A stretch of 57,155 nt of DNA from Alphaproteobacteria bacterium (GTDB taxonomy: Bacteria > Pseudomonadota > Alphaproteobacteria > Rhizobiales > CAJQND01). A program made the position numbers and the translations under genes. Shown piece by piece: positions 36,246 through 44,805 of the stretch. Position 1 is the stretch's first letter. The number at the start of each line of letters is the position of its first letter. The DNA lies in NCBI GenBank assembly GCA_024227565.1, contig JAAEUE010000198.1, positions 1 through 57,155 of the forward strand. Direction: 5' to 3'. A model generated the notes under the pieces. The model saw nothing but the letters and a program-made list of their open reading frames with translations. It did not search any database and was not told where the DNA came from.

Positions 36246-36302
36246 CAGTTCAATGTAGGGCGCTCAGATGCGATATCCAACTCCGGGCTGCGCTCCCGCG
36301 CA

Positions 36303-36767
36303 TCAATCAACGTCCCTGCGCAGGGCCATTGTCACCTCAATCAACACCGGCGCATCTCTGGGTAGGCTCTTTACCCCGATAACCGATCTGGAATGACGTC
36401 CGGCATCGCCAAGATACTCAACCAAATGATCCGACGCAGCATCGGCAATGTCAGAAATCTGCGTGAATCCATCCGCATGGGCAACGAAGCAGTCCATGCG
36501 CAGAACCCGCTCTACATTGGCCAAACCGCCGGCAGATCTATTGACCCAGGCAAGCGCCTGTTCGGCACAGATGCGGGCGGCACTTTTTGCATCCCCCAGT
36601 GTCACATCACCGCCAACCAGACCGGAGAAGGCGAGCGTGCCGTTCTGCTTGGGGATCTGTCCGGCCAGATAGGCGATGCGCCCGTGCACCGTAACCGGAT
36701 CATAGTTGTAGATTGTCGGTTCAGGCGCGGGGAGATCTGTGGCCATGGGCCGGCTGTGTTCTGCCAT
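36303..36767 (-). CDS. RidA/YjgF-family protein
   Basis: A 154-residue RidA fold. The C-terminal signature RSVIGVKSLPRDAPVLIEVT contains the conserved Arg and Glu that deaminate reactive enamines and imines. The N-terminal part (AYLAGQIPKQNG) is also typical. It removes 2-aminoacrylate-like products of PLP enzymes, or acts on related amines. The start is the ATG at 36767; a GTG at 36794 would overlap the TRAP gene. It is the last gene of the TRAP operon, 16 bases beyond the DctM stop, so it probably acts on the transported compound or its products. Confidence 0.9.
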   Translation of the reverse strand: MAEHSRPMATDLPAPEPTIYNYDPVTVHGRIAYLAGQIPKQNGTLAFSGLVGGDVTLGDAKSAARICAEQALAWVNRSAGGLANVERVLRMDCFVAHADGFTQISDIADAASDHLVEYLGDAGRHSRSVIGVKSLPRDAPVLIEVTMALRRDVD

Positions 36768-36783
36768 TTGCTCTCTGCCCCGT

Positions 36784-38112
36784 TCAGCCACCACTCATGA
36801 GACGCGGAACGATCAGCACGATTTCGGGGAACGCAATCAACACCGCGACGGTCAGAACGTCGGCGACGAAAAACGGCGCGCAACCGCGGAATACGTCCTG
36901 CACGCGTATTTCAGGCACAACCGCGCTTACAACGAAACAGTTGAGCCCGATGGGAGGTGTGATCAGGCATAGCTCGACCATCTTCACGACAATGATGCCA
37001 AACCAAATGGTGTCAAAACCAAGCCCAACGATCGCAGGATGCACCACCGGAAGCGTCAGCAGCAGCATGCCGATTGCGTCCATGAACATGCCTAAGATCG
37101 CATACGCCAGCAATATGCAGATCAAAATCGTCAGGGGGGAGTATTCCAGCGTCCCGATCCAGCCGGCAAACGCTTGGGGCAAGCCGGCAAACCCGAGAAA
37201 CCGCACATAGATCAGAACGCCCCAGATGATGGTGAAGATCATCGCCGTGAGCTTGGCGGTTTCCACCAGCGCCTCGCGCAACGCCCCCATGGGCATGCCG
37301 CGGATCATAGCGAGGATGAAGACAACAAACGCGCCCAGCGCCCCAGCTTCGGTTGGGGTTGCCCAACCGAAATACATGCTCCCAAAGATGATGATGACCA
37401 CACCGAAAATGGGAAAGGTGCCGGGCAAAGATTGGATTTTCTCAGTAACGGAAAAAACCCGGCTCTTGGGGCCGCTCTCGGGCCGTATCATCACCGTTGC
37501 TACGATGATGCCGGCATAAATGATTGCGGAAACCACGCCAGGCAGAAACCCGGCCAACAAGAGTTTGCCGACGGATTCCTCCACAATGATCGCGTAAATC
37601 ACGAGGATCGCGCTTGGGGGTATCAGTGTCGCCAACGTGCCTCCTGCCGCAACCACCCCAGCAGCAAGACGGCGGTTATAACCTTCGGCCAGCATTTCCG
37701 GGATTGCCACGCGCGAGAAAACGGCGGCCGTTGCCGTGCTGGCACCGGAGACAGCAGCAAATCCCGCCGTCGCAAACACCGTTGCCACCGCTAGGCCGCC
37801 GGGCAACCGGCCAAGCCAACGCTTCGCTGCCTCAAAGAGCGCCTTGGTGATGCCGGCATGAAAGGCCAAAAAGCCGATCAGAATGAACATAGGCAGGACC
37901 GAAAGCGCATAGGTCACCGCTTTGGAATGAGGCACAGTGCCGGCCATGCCGAGAGCTGCGGGCAACGCCTTTTCAAAACCCATCCGGCTTGCAAATATCG
38001 CAATCAGACCAAGGGTTCCGGCCAGTGCGGCGGCATAGGCGACCCGCATGCCGCCAAACAGAAGCGCCATCATCAGGCCGGTGAATACAAGACCGATTTC
38101 GAAGTTGCTCAT
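36784..38112 (-). CDS. TRAP transporter large permease (DctM)
   Basis: A 442-residue integral membrane protein of about 12 helices with the DctM/SiaM family signature (AAGGTLATLIPPSAILVIYA). It is the main sodium-driven permease subunit. It overlaps the small-permease gene by 4 bases (ATGA). The substrate depends on the DctP protein and cannot be read here. Confidence 0.93.
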   Translation of the reverse strand: MSNFEIGLVFTGLMMALLFGGMRVAYAAALAGTLGLIAIFASRMGFEKALPAALGMAGTVPHSKAVTYALSVLPMFILIGFLAFHAGITKALFEAAKRWLGRLPGGLAVATVFATAGFAAVSGASTATAAVFSRVAIPEMLAEGYNRRLAAGVVAAGGTLATLIPPSAILVIYAIIVEESVGKLLLAGFLPGVVSAIIYAGIIVATVMIRPESGPKSRVFSVTEKIQSLPGTFPIFGVVIIIFGSMYFGWATPTEAGALGAFVVFILAMIRGMPMGALREALVETAKLTAMIFTIIWGVLIYVRFLGFAGLPQAFAGWIGTLEYSPLTILICILLAYAILGMFMDAIGMLLLTLPVVHPAIVGLGFDTIWFGIIVVKMVELCLITPPIGLNCFVVSAVVPEIRVQDVFRGCAPFFVADVLTVAVLIAFPEIVLIVPRLMSGG

Positions 38113-38726
38113 CGCGGCTCTTCCGGGGTCGAGCCACTTGAAACGGCTTCCTGGGTTGCCTGTTCGGTGACATCGGCGATCAACGGCACGGCAACCGGTT
38201 CCGCATCGGGATGAAGGACCAGGCGCATGAACCCGGCAAATTGAATCAGCAACCGAACCGAGAGCAGAGCCAAGGCAAACGACACCATGAGCTTTGAGGG
38301 CCAGACCGGCAGGTTGATGTCGATGGTGCTGTCGCCATTATACCAGGCGCGCAGGAAATGATCGAAGCTATAGCGCGCCAGAAGGGCAATGATGAACAGC
38401 GCGGCAAAGGTTGTCAGTGCCTCGGCGATCCACAAGGCGCGCCCGCGTTTCAGCCTGTCCAGCAACAACTCCATACGAACGTGCCCGCCAAGCCTCTGGC
38501 AATAAGCGATCCCGAGAAAGGCGAAGATCGCAATCGATTGCTCGGCATAATCGATGTATCCGGGGATTGGATAGTTCAGGAGCTTGCGCCCCACAACTTG
38601 AACCGCGGCAAGAAACATCAAGAAAAATATGAACCCCGCCGCAAACAGGTTGAGCGCGTTTTCTATGCGTTGGTACCCGCGGTCTATGGCACCGATCCAG
38701 GCGCCTCCGTGGCTGGTGTCTGTCAT
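38109..38726 (-). CDS. TRAP transporter small permease (DctQ)
   Basis: A 205-residue protein with four hydrophobic helices, including NLFAAGFIFFLMFLAAVQVV and YIDYAEQSIAIFAFLGIAYC. This is the DctQ layout. The C-terminus after the last helix is a cytoplasmic tail rich in Pro, Glu and Thr. It lies between DctP (102 bases upstream) and DctM (4-base overlap). Confidence 0.9.
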   Translation of the reverse strand: MTDTSHGGAWIGAIDRGYQRIENALNLFAAGFIFFLMFLAAVQVVGRKLLNYPIPGYIDYAEQSIAIFAFLGIAYCQRLGGHVRMELLLDRLKRGRALWIAEALTTFAALFIIALLARYSFDHFLRAWYNGDSTIDINLPVWPSKLMVSFALALLSVRLLIQFAGFMRLVLHPDAEPVAVPLIADVTEQATQEAVSSGSTPEEPR

Positions 38727-38828
38727 CTACTAGGTCCGATTGGCGCGCAAAATGAAACCGGCTGATACAGGCACCCCGCCTCACGGCCCAATCTGGCCAG
38801 CAAGAACGAGGTGCCGATATCTAGGTCT

Positions 38829-39887
38829 CTACTTTGCAGCGTCCCGGGCCGTTTTCAACACGAGATCGAGCAGCTCCTGGGCTGGCACGCCAGCGGCGGT
38901 TTGCTCTTTCACCCAAGTCTTCCATACCGGCTCGGCCGCCTTCTCACGGAACGCAGCCAACTCATCAGCGGAGTATTCGATCTTCTCCATTCCGGCCGCG
39001 TCAGCAACAGGTTCATACTTCGCAATCGCTGCGCCATAGGCTTTTGACAAAGCCGCATAAGCCGCGTCGACGCCCTCGCTCAACAGTTTCCGGTTGGCGT
39101 CTGAGAGACCCTTGTAGGCGTCGATGTTGACCACGGTCGGACAGTTTACCGACCCTGGAGCCAGGTTCATGGTGCGCCAGGTGGAAACCTCGTTCACCTT
39201 GTAGGAGAAGTGAGAGTAGAACGCGAAAGCAGCGGCATCGACCGTACCGCTCTCAATGGCGCGGTAGGTTTCAGGTGCCGTCACCGTCGTGGGCACGGCA
39301 CCAATCACCGCCATGGCCTTGCCGATACCGCCAAGGGCGCGAACCCGCATTCCCTTGAAATCTGAAAGTTTGCGCGGTGCCGGCCCGCGGCCCATGAACT
39401 CGTATTGAGGCAAGGCAGCCGACATCAGCAACTTGGCATTCCACTTGGCCATTTCCTTTTGCACATAAGGATGGTTGTAGACGGCCAGGTCAGCGGCTTT
39501 TTGAACCTCGCCGTTGGGAATGGGCAGCATCGGCAATTCAAGCACGGTCACCGAGCGGTTCTTGTCGGGATGGTAGGAGGCGCAGAACGCGGCCATCTCG
39601 AATGCACCCAGAGAAATGCCGTCAAGGTTCTCACGCGGCTTGGACAGTGTGCCGCCGTAATTGATTGTGATCTCGAAATTGCCGCCTGATTTGTCTTTCA
39701 CATAGGCAACCAGGGCTTCCACACCCTCCGTGAAGGCCCGGCGCTTACCCCATAGTGAGACGTTCCAGTTCACCTTGTCGGCGGCCTGCGCGGTTGTGGC
39801 GGTTGCGAGCCCGCCCAGCGAAATTCCGGTCACCAGAACCGAAACACCCAAGACTGTCTTCATAGATGACTTCAATGCATGCTTCAT
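38829..39887 (-). CDS. TRAP transporter substrate-binding protein (DctP)
   Basis: A 352-residue periplasmic protein. A signal peptide (LGVSVLVTGISLGGLATATT, cut near AQAA) precedes a two-lobe binding domain with the family segments NYGGTLSKPRENLDGI and FKGMRVRALGGIGKAM. The conserved ligand Arg is probably in the latter. The substrate is an organic acid or similar anion; nothing narrower is supported. The start has GGGAG 9 bases upstream. It is the first gene of DctP-DctQ-DctM-RidA. Confidence 0.92.
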   Translation of the reverse strand: MKHALKSSMKTVLGVSVLVTGISLGGLATATTAQAADKVNWNVSLWGKRRAFTEGVEALVAYVKDKSGGNFEITINYGGTLSKPRENLDGISLGAFEMAAFCASYHPDKNRSVTVLELPMLPIPNGEVQKAADLAVYNHPYVQKEMAKWNAKLLMSAALPQYEFMGRGPAPRKLSDFKGMRVRALGGIGKAMAVIGAVPTTVTAPETYRAIESGTVDAAAFAFYSHFSYKVNEVSTWRTMNLAPGSVNCPTVVNIDAYKGLSDANRKLLSEGVDAAYAALSKAYGAAIAKYEPVADAAGMEKIEYSADELAAFREKAAEPVWKTWVKEQTAAGVPAQELLDLVLKTARDAAK

Positions 39888-40008
39888 CGTTTGCTACTCC
39901 CATCAATTATGATCGGATGAGACTACGAGCCGACATGCCTGCGCAACATGTTTGTGGCACATCGAGGCAAAAAGAATCGATTTCGCCGAAATTCGTTGGT
40001 TTCGAGCG

Positions 40009-41301
40009 TCAGTCCTCGAAGGGGTCCTTCATCAAGATCGTGTCGTCGCGCTCTGGCGAGGTGGACACCAGCGCCACAGGCGTTTCGATCAATTCTTCGA
40101 TCTGACGCACATATTTGACCGCCTGGGCCGGCAGATCATTCCAGCTGCGTGCGCCGGCCGACGAGCCTGACCAGCCTTCAAAGCTCTCATAAACCGGTTT
40201 CACCCGCGCCTGGGCGCCCTGGGCCGAAGGCAGATAGTCAATCTTAGTGCCATCAAGCTCATAGCCGGTGCACACTTTGATTTCCTCAAAGCCGTCGAGA
40301 ATGTCCAGCTTGGTGAGCGCAATGCCGTTGACCCCAGAGGTCTTCAGAGCCTGGCGCACCAATACCGCGTCGAACCAGCCACAGCGGCGCTGGCGCCCCG
40401 TCACCGTTCCGAACTCATGGCCACGTTCTCCCAGCATTTGGCCGACTTCATCTTCAAGCTCAGTTGGGAACGGACCTGAGCCAACACGGGTGGTGTAGGC
40501 CTTGACGATGCCCAGCACATAGCCAAGCTTGTCGGGGCCAAGGCCGCTACCCGTCGCCGCCTGGGCTGCAACCGTGTTGGACGAGGTGACGAAGGGGTAG
40601 GTGCCGTGATCGATATCGAGCAACGTGCCTTGCGCGCCTTCAAACAAGATGCGCTTGCCAGCCCTCGATTGTTCATCCAGCAACTGCCAGACAGACTCCA
40701 TGAACGGCAGCACCGTCGGTGCAATCTCGGCCAATTGGCCGTGCAGTTCCTCGCCGGACACCTCAGGTTCGTTCAAGCCGCGCCGCAGAGCGTTGTGATG
40801 GGTCAGCATACGCTCGATCTTCGGACCCAGCGTGTTCAGATTTTGCAGATCCATCACCCGGATCGCCCGGCGCCCCACCTTGTCCTCATAGGCCGGGCCA
40901 ATGCCGCGGCCGGTGGTGCCGATCTTGCCCTTGCCGGCAGCAGCTTCACGGATGCCGTCAAGCTCGCGGTGCAAAGGCAGGATGAGCGTTGCGTTCTCGG
41001 CAATGCGCAGGTTGTCCCGGGTGATTGAAACTCCTTGGGCTTCGACGCGTTTGATCTCATCGCCAAGCGCCCAGGGGTCGATCACCACACCATTGCCGAT
41101 CACCGCCAATTTGCCCTGGCGTATAATGCCTGATGGCAAGAGGGAGAGCTTGTAGGTGACCCCATCAATCACCAAGGTGTGGCCCGCGTTGTGGCCGCCT
41201 TGAAACCGTACCACCGTGTCGGCCCGTTCCGACAGCCAATCGACGATCTTGCCTTTGCCCTCGTCGCCCCACTGGGCACCAACCACCACAACATTTGACA
41301 T
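40009..41301 (-). CDS. purA: adenylosuccinate synthetase
   Basis: PurA makes adenylosuccinate from IMP, aspartate and GTP in AMP synthesis. [11 protein letters not shown] (8-18) is the GTP-binding and catalytic loop with Asp13, and NAGHTLV (38-44) has the second catalytic residue, His41. The C-terminus ([20 protein letters not shown]) is typical. Length 430. The start is the ATG at 41301 with GAGG upstream; the frame to 41334 runs into a hairpin. The 5' leader has a long inverted repeat, listed separately. Confidence 0.97.
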   Translation of the reverse strand: MSNVVVVGAQWGDEGKGKIVDWLSERADTVVRFQGGHNAGHTLVIDGVTYKLSLLPSGIIRQGKLAVIGNGVVIDPWALGDEIKRVEAQGVSITRDNLRIAENATLILPLHRELDGIREAAAGKGKIGTTGRGIGPAYEDKVGRRAIRVMDLQNLNTLGPKIERMLTHHNALRRGLNEPEVSGEELHGQLAEIAPTVLPFMESVWQLLDEQSRAGKRILFEGAQGTLLDIDHGTYPFVTSSNTVAAQAATGSGLGPDKLGYVLGIVKAYTTRVGSGPFPTELEDEVGQMLGERGHEFGTVTGRQRRCGWFDAVLVRQALKTSGVNGIALTKLDILDGFEEIKVCTGYELDGTKIDYLPSAQGAQARVKPVYESFEGWSGSSAGARSWNDLPAQAVKYVRQIEELIETPVALVSTSPERDDTILMKDPFED

Positions 41302-41321
41302 TTGCACGTCCTCACAAAGCA

Positions 41322-41382
41322 AAGCGCCCCTCAAACGAAAGGCCAGGGAAGGAATCGCCCGGCCTAGTTTTGAAGGGCGCTT
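41322..41382 (-). promoter_or_regulatory. long leader hairpin just upstream of the purA ribosome-binding site
   Basis: The arms 41322-41335 and 41369-41382 pair over 14 positions with one mismatch, and a second stem (aggcc/ggcct) lies inside at 41340-41344 and 41361-41365. In the purA transcript the hairpin ends about 20 bases before the ATG and is followed by TTTGCTTTG and then the SD sequence. It could be an attenuator, a translational control element or a protein-binding site. No known riboswitch is visible. Confidence 0.5.
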
Positions 41383-41588
41383 CCTTTCGCGTTATAGGGG
41401 GAAATTGCCGGGAGGCAATGGGCCGCTTGGCCGCACTGGATAACTCTGTGCCTGTTCGCAATCACACCCTATTGAATGGTGGGACAATATAGGTATTGCA
41501 CCAGAGGCGAGCCTGAGATAGAGCGTTCGTTTTACCGAACTAGGCAAACGGGGCGGCAATCCGGTGAGCCCCGGCGTGGAGTGAATGA

Positions 41589-41927
41589 ATGACCTACATC
41601 GTTGTTGAGAACTGCATTAAATGCAAACTGCTCGACTGTGTTGAAGTGTGTCCCGTGGATTGTTTCTACGAAGGCGACAACATGCTTGTAATCCACCCGG
41701 ACGAATGCATCGACTGCGGTGTGTGTGAACCGGAATGCCCGATTGAAGCCATCAAGCCAGACACCGAACCAGGCCTTGAAAAGTGGCTCGCCATTAACAC
41801 CGAATATGCTTCGAAATGGCCAAACATCACCCAATCGCGCGAAGTGTCTGAGGAAAACAAGAAATTCGACGGCGAATTGGGCAAATTCGAAAAATACTTT
41901 TCCGAAGAACCCGGCGAAGGCGATTGA
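41589..41927 (+). CDS. fdxA: 7Fe ferredoxin (FdxA)
   Basis: A 112-residue ferredoxin with cysteines arranged for one 3Fe-4S and one 4Fe-4S cluster: [19 protein letters not shown] (8-25) and [18 protein letters not shown] (38-55). The C-terminal extension of about 50 residues ([20 protein letters not shown]) is typical of the Azotobacter FdxA type. It carries electrons in the cytoplasm; the partner is unknown. It is upstream of carD with 387 bases between, a gene order common in this bacterial group. Confidence 0.95.
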   Translation: MTYIVVENCIKCKLLDCVEVCPVDCFYEGDNMLVIHPDECIDCGVCEPECPIEAIKPDTEPGLEKWLAINTEYASKWPNITQSREVSEENKKFDGELGKFEKYFSEEPGEGD

Positions 41928-42314
41928 GGCATAAAACGCCCCGTTTTTATCGATATCAGGGTTAACCATTGCTCGATTAAGGGCAATTTTCAGCAAGATC
42001 AGGTTCAAATCGTCTGCCAAGGCCCTTTAAATTGGGCTGATTCTGTGCTATATGTATCTGACAAATCAGGATATTCATTCCGACTGGAAAGACCGGAGGC
42101 CGGGCGTTTTGCCCGGATTATTTTTGCCGCAGTTTAGAGATGGGACGTTTTAACGTTCTGGCGGGTTAAGACGGCAAAACCAAAAGAACCGTGGACACGA
42201 AAAATCGGGGCAACATTTTGGGAGCTCTGACGAGGTGTTTCTTACGGCGCTTTTCCAGCTTCCACATTGGAATGAACACATATTTGAAACCAATTAGGCG
42301 AGGTATCTACCAGC
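41928..42314 (+). other. 387-base fdxA-carD intergenic region, probably with carD leader or small RNA
   Basis: No gene is seen. Near 42056-42071 is a small stem (ctga...tcag), and at 42100-42124 is a strong terminator-like hairpin with T run. The 190 bases after it hold AT- and GC-rich blocks including acgttttaacgt and the imperfect stem ttcca/tggaa, and no ORF. The carD transcript probably begins after the hairpin, or the hairpin ends a short RNA that starts near 42050. See findings. Confidence 0.45.
42100..42124 (+). terminator. strong Rho-independent terminator upstream of carD
   Basis: The arms ccgggc (42100-42105) and gcccgg (42111-42116) with loop gtttt are followed by attattttt. It is 173 bases past the fdxA stop, too far for a simple gene-end terminator, so it may end a small RNA or be an attenuator. 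Confidence 0.75.
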
Positions 42315-42884
42315 ATGGCTGCCGCTAAAAGAAAACTGAAGTTCAAGCCAAATGAATTTGTTGTTTATCCAGCTCACGGTGTGGGCCGGATCGTTGAAGT
42401 TGAAGAGCAGGAGATTGCCGGCACGAGCCTGGAACTCTACGTCATCGACTTCGAAAAAGAAAAGATGACCCTGAAGGTGCCGCTGGCCAAGGTTGAAAGC
42501 GTCGGCATGCGCAAGCTGTCGGAGAAGGATCTGGTGGAAAAGAGCCTCAAGGTTCTCAAAGGCCGCGCCCGCATCAAACGCACCATGTGGTCACGGCGCG
42601 CCCAGGAATATGAAGCGAAGATCAATTCGGGCGACCTTATTTCGATCGCTGAAGTTGTACGCGACCTGTTCCGCTCTGCCCGCCAGCCCGAACAGTCCTA
42701 TTCAGAGCGCCAGCTCTATGAACAGGCACTGGACCGCATGGCCCGTGAAATTGCAGCGGTTCGCAAAACCGACGATGCCGCGGCTGTTTCTGAAGTTGAA
42801 GCCGTTCTGAACAATTCAGCTCTTAAGGCTGAAAAAGCCGCCGCAGATGCGCTGGCAGAAGAAACGGAAAACGCTGCCGCGTAA
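42315..42884 (+). CDS. carD: CarD-family RNA polymerase-binding regulator
   Basis: A 189-residue protein. The N-terminal Tudor-like RNA polymerase interaction domain has FVVYPAHGVGRIVEVEEQEI and FEKEKMTLKVPL; the helical C-terminal domain (RRAQEYEAKINSGDLISIAE) binds promoter DNA. Members of this family stabilise open complexes, especially at rRNA and stress promoters. The last 30 residues are Ala/Glu-rich. A terminator follows at 42908. It has a long upstream leader. Confidence 0.95.
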   Translation: MAAAKRKLKFKPNEFVVYPAHGVGRIVEVEEQEIAGTSLELYVIDFEKEKMTLKVPLAKVESVGMRKLSEKDLVEKSLKVLKGRARIKRTMWSRRAQEYEAKINSGDLISIAEVVRDLFRSARQPEQSYSERQLYEQALDRMAREIAAVRKTDDAAAVSEVEAVLNNSALKAEKAAADALAEETENAAA

Positions 42885-42907
42885 CAGCGCTGCGACGGAA
42901 CTTATTG

Positions 42908-42940
42908 AAGGGCCCGGACTTGAAGGTGCGGGCCCTTTTT
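42908..42940 (+). terminator. Rho-independent terminator after carD
   Basis: The arms aagggcccg (42908-42916) and cgggccctt (42929-42937) are perfect, followed by TTTTT at 42936-42940. The T run overlaps the stop codon of the convergent nuclease gene. Confidence 0.85.
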
Positions 42941-43775
42941 ATTTGTCTGAAGCATCCAGTATTTCAATCTGTTCTGCGGCACGCACCCGGATCATCGGGC
43001 CGTTCGCGTAGGTCACCCAGCCGCGCACCCTCACCATCTTTCCCTTCAAGTCTGCGGGCTGGAATCCAACCTTTTTTAAGCGCTTTGCAGTGCGGGTGCT
43101 GATGTTCACCGTGAAATCCGTGCGCCAGTCCTTGCCAAAGTTGACATATGTGACCCGCTTGGTTTCAGCCACGCCCGTCACCTTGCCGCGCACAAGCTGA
43201 AAGCTGTTTTCCCGGCGTCTGAGCTTTCGGGTGGCCCAGGCCTCGAGAACGGTGAACCGTTCCTGGTCCCAGAGGCCCGTCTTCTCGGTGCGTGCCCGGG
43301 CCTCAAGTTTCAGCAGGATGTTCGCACAGGAACTGCCCCGGGTTGCAGGGGAAACACGGGCATATCCCGCCTCAACCAGAGCAGCTTGCAGCCATCTGCG
43401 TTCATCAGCGTCGCCGGAAGTGACAAATAGCTGGGCCCACTTGCGGCCGTGGCGGTCGGCCTTGAACGCCGGGTGCGCCAGAAGGCTGCGTCCGGCAACC
43501 ACCTTGCGCAAATAGGTCAAGGCAGCGTTGGCATTCTTGACGGCTTCAACATCCTTGCGGTTTCGCGGAACCGCCGGAATGACCAGCCCGGCAAGCCTAA
43601 GACTGCTTCCCGCTTCAAGATCTATTAGGGGCCCTTTGGAGACGCCCTTCACGGCGCCAAAATCATGTGTGGCCAGATGGGCCTGCCCCTGGGCGCAATT
43701 GTGGGCAGACTTTTCAGCTGGCTTATCACCCGGCTTTTCAGCTGCCTGTACACCGCTCGCCAGTCCTGCAAGCAT
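42939..43775 (-). CDS. secreted thermonuclease-like (SNase fold) protein
   Basis: The mature protein has an OB-fold SNase-like domain (LRLAGLVIPAVPRNR, ALTYLRKVVAGRSLLAHPAF and DRHGRKWAQLFV) and a second basic half (about 185-278) without clear homology. Typical nuclease catalytic Arg and Asp residues are only partly recognisable, so activity is uncertain. The ATG at 43775 begins midway in a signal peptide, with a very short MLAGLASGVQA; upstream in frame, codons from 43811 give IRKIWYKFIQFL before it, so the real start is probably the non-canonical ATT at 43811 (see findings). It is convergent with carD. Confidence 0.75.
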   Translation of the reverse strand: MLAGLASGVQAAEKPGDKPAEKSAHNCAQGQAHLATHDFGAVKGVSKGPLIDLEAGSSLRLAGLVIPAVPRNRKDVEAVKNANAALTYLRKVVAGRSLLAHPAFKADRHGRKWAQLFVTSGDADERRWLQAALVEAGYARVSPATRGSSCANILLKLEARARTEKTGLWDQERFTVLEAWATRKLRRRENSFQLVRGKVTGVAETKRVTYVNFGKDWRTDFTVNISTRTAKRLKKVGFQPADLKGKMVRVRGWVTYANGPMIRVRAAEQIEILDASDK

Positions 43776-43868
43776 GAGGAATTGAATAAATTTGTACCAG
43801 ATTTTTCGAATCTTCCTTCACGCGGGTCTGAGACCATTCAGGCTAGTTTTGCTGGGAGTTTGAAAACA

Positions 43869-44093
43869 ATGGCCAAAAATGGATATGGCAACGCGTTGGC
43901 TCTGCAGGCGATGGCCTCAGATGCGCAGCTTGGCCTCATGAACCGCCGCCCACGGCGGCCCAAGGGCGCCATGCGCCCGTTGATGGTGGTCGCGACCATG
44001 TGCCTGGCGGTTCCCCTTGTGGGACTGGCCATCGGCGCCGGTTCGGCAATTGCTGGTGCCGGCAAGGATGTGCAGATCACGCAGGCGCGCTAA
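43869..44093 (+). CDS. small single-helix membrane protein of unknown function
   Basis: A 74-residue protein. Its first half has NGYGNALALQAMASDAQLGL and a basic stretch (NRRPRRPKGA), then one helix, PLMVVATMCLAVPLVGLAIGAG. It lacks a cleavable signal, so it probably stays in the inner membrane. I do not recognise it. The start at 43869 has GGAG 10 bases upstream; the longer frame to 43665 overlaps the nuclease gene. It is divergent from that gene. Confidence 0.5.
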   Translation: MAKNGYGNALALQAMASDAQLGLMNRRPRRPKGAMRPLMVVATMCLAVPLVGLAIGAGSAIAGAGKDVQITQAR

Positions 44094-44193
44094 GGGGCCG
44101 CCTTTTTACCGCCACATGATGTGGCGGAACACTGCCGGTTAACGCCTTGTTAACCGTGTTGATCGACCATGATGCGTGCGTGGGGGCGCTGTC

Positions 44194-44643
44194 ATGGGAT
44201 CGGCGATGGAACTGGATACGCAGAACTCTCCACGAAATTTCGATGTGAGCGCAAAGGCCGTAATTTGCCGGGAGGAACAGGTGCTGTTGCTTCGCCGGCC
44301 AAACGGCCGCTGGGATCTTCCAGGCGGAAGGGTCCGCTTGGGCGAAGACGTCAAGCAAGCCTTACGACGCGAAGTTTATGAGGAAACCGGTCTGACGGTG
44401 GCGGTGCTCGATCAGCTCTCGGTGGTTCACCGGAGGCGCGCAAACGGTCGTGTTTGCCTGGTGGCGTCTTTTCATTGCCTGTTCGATTGCCCGCCGACCG
44501 ACGATATGATTGCATTAAGCTGCGAGCATGAAGATTTTGCTTTTGTCCGCTTTGGGCAAACGACAAACCTGCGCCTGCGGCCACATCATAAGAAGGCAAT
44601 CAACGACACCCGGCAGCTTTTCCGCCACGCCAAGGCAGCCTGA
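44194..44643 (+). CDS. Nudix hydrolase
   Basis: A 149-residue single Nudix domain. The box is GGRVRLGEDVKQALRREVYE followed by ETGLTV, complete. The segment before it (REEQVLLLRRPNGRWDLPG) is like general MutT proteins. The substrate cannot be told. The start is ATG at 44194 (a later ATG at 44206 is possible). No operon partner is seen. Confidence 0.85.
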   Translation: MGSAMELDTQNSPRNFDVSAKAVICREEQVLLLRRPNGRWDLPGGRVRLGEDVKQALRREVYEETGLTVAVLDQLSVVHRRRANGRVCLVASFHCLFDCPPTDDMIALSCEHEDFAFVRFGQTTNLRLRPHHKKAINDTRQLFRHAKAA

Positions 44644-44784
44644 ACGGCCTGCCTCGGGAGCCAAAAGAACAGCCACTCGAACCAGCCGTCCACGATGTCT
44701 TTTTTGTCTTTCACCACTGCATCCACCTCAGCAAGGCGACGCTTTCCTCCATGATCATAAGATTCAGGGTCTTATCGTACCCGT

Positions 44785-44802
44785 AGGTGCGGACCCGCAC
44801 CT
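44785..44802 (-). terminator. short GC-rich hairpin downstream of the aspartoacylase-like gene
   Basis: Arms aggtgcgg and ccgcacct meet with a 2-base loop, 3 bases past the stop at 44806. It has no T run in either direction and may be a weak terminator. Confidence 0.4.
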
Positions 44803-44805
44803 GCC

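Noticed and set aside
41995..42020. tRNA-like T-loop (GGTTCAAATC)
   Set aside because: Flanking bases do not form the T stem, and no acceptor or anticodon arm can be drawn.
43665..43868. N-terminal extension of the small membrane protein
   Set aside because: It lies opposite the nuclease signal sequence; the short form begins with an SD at 43869.
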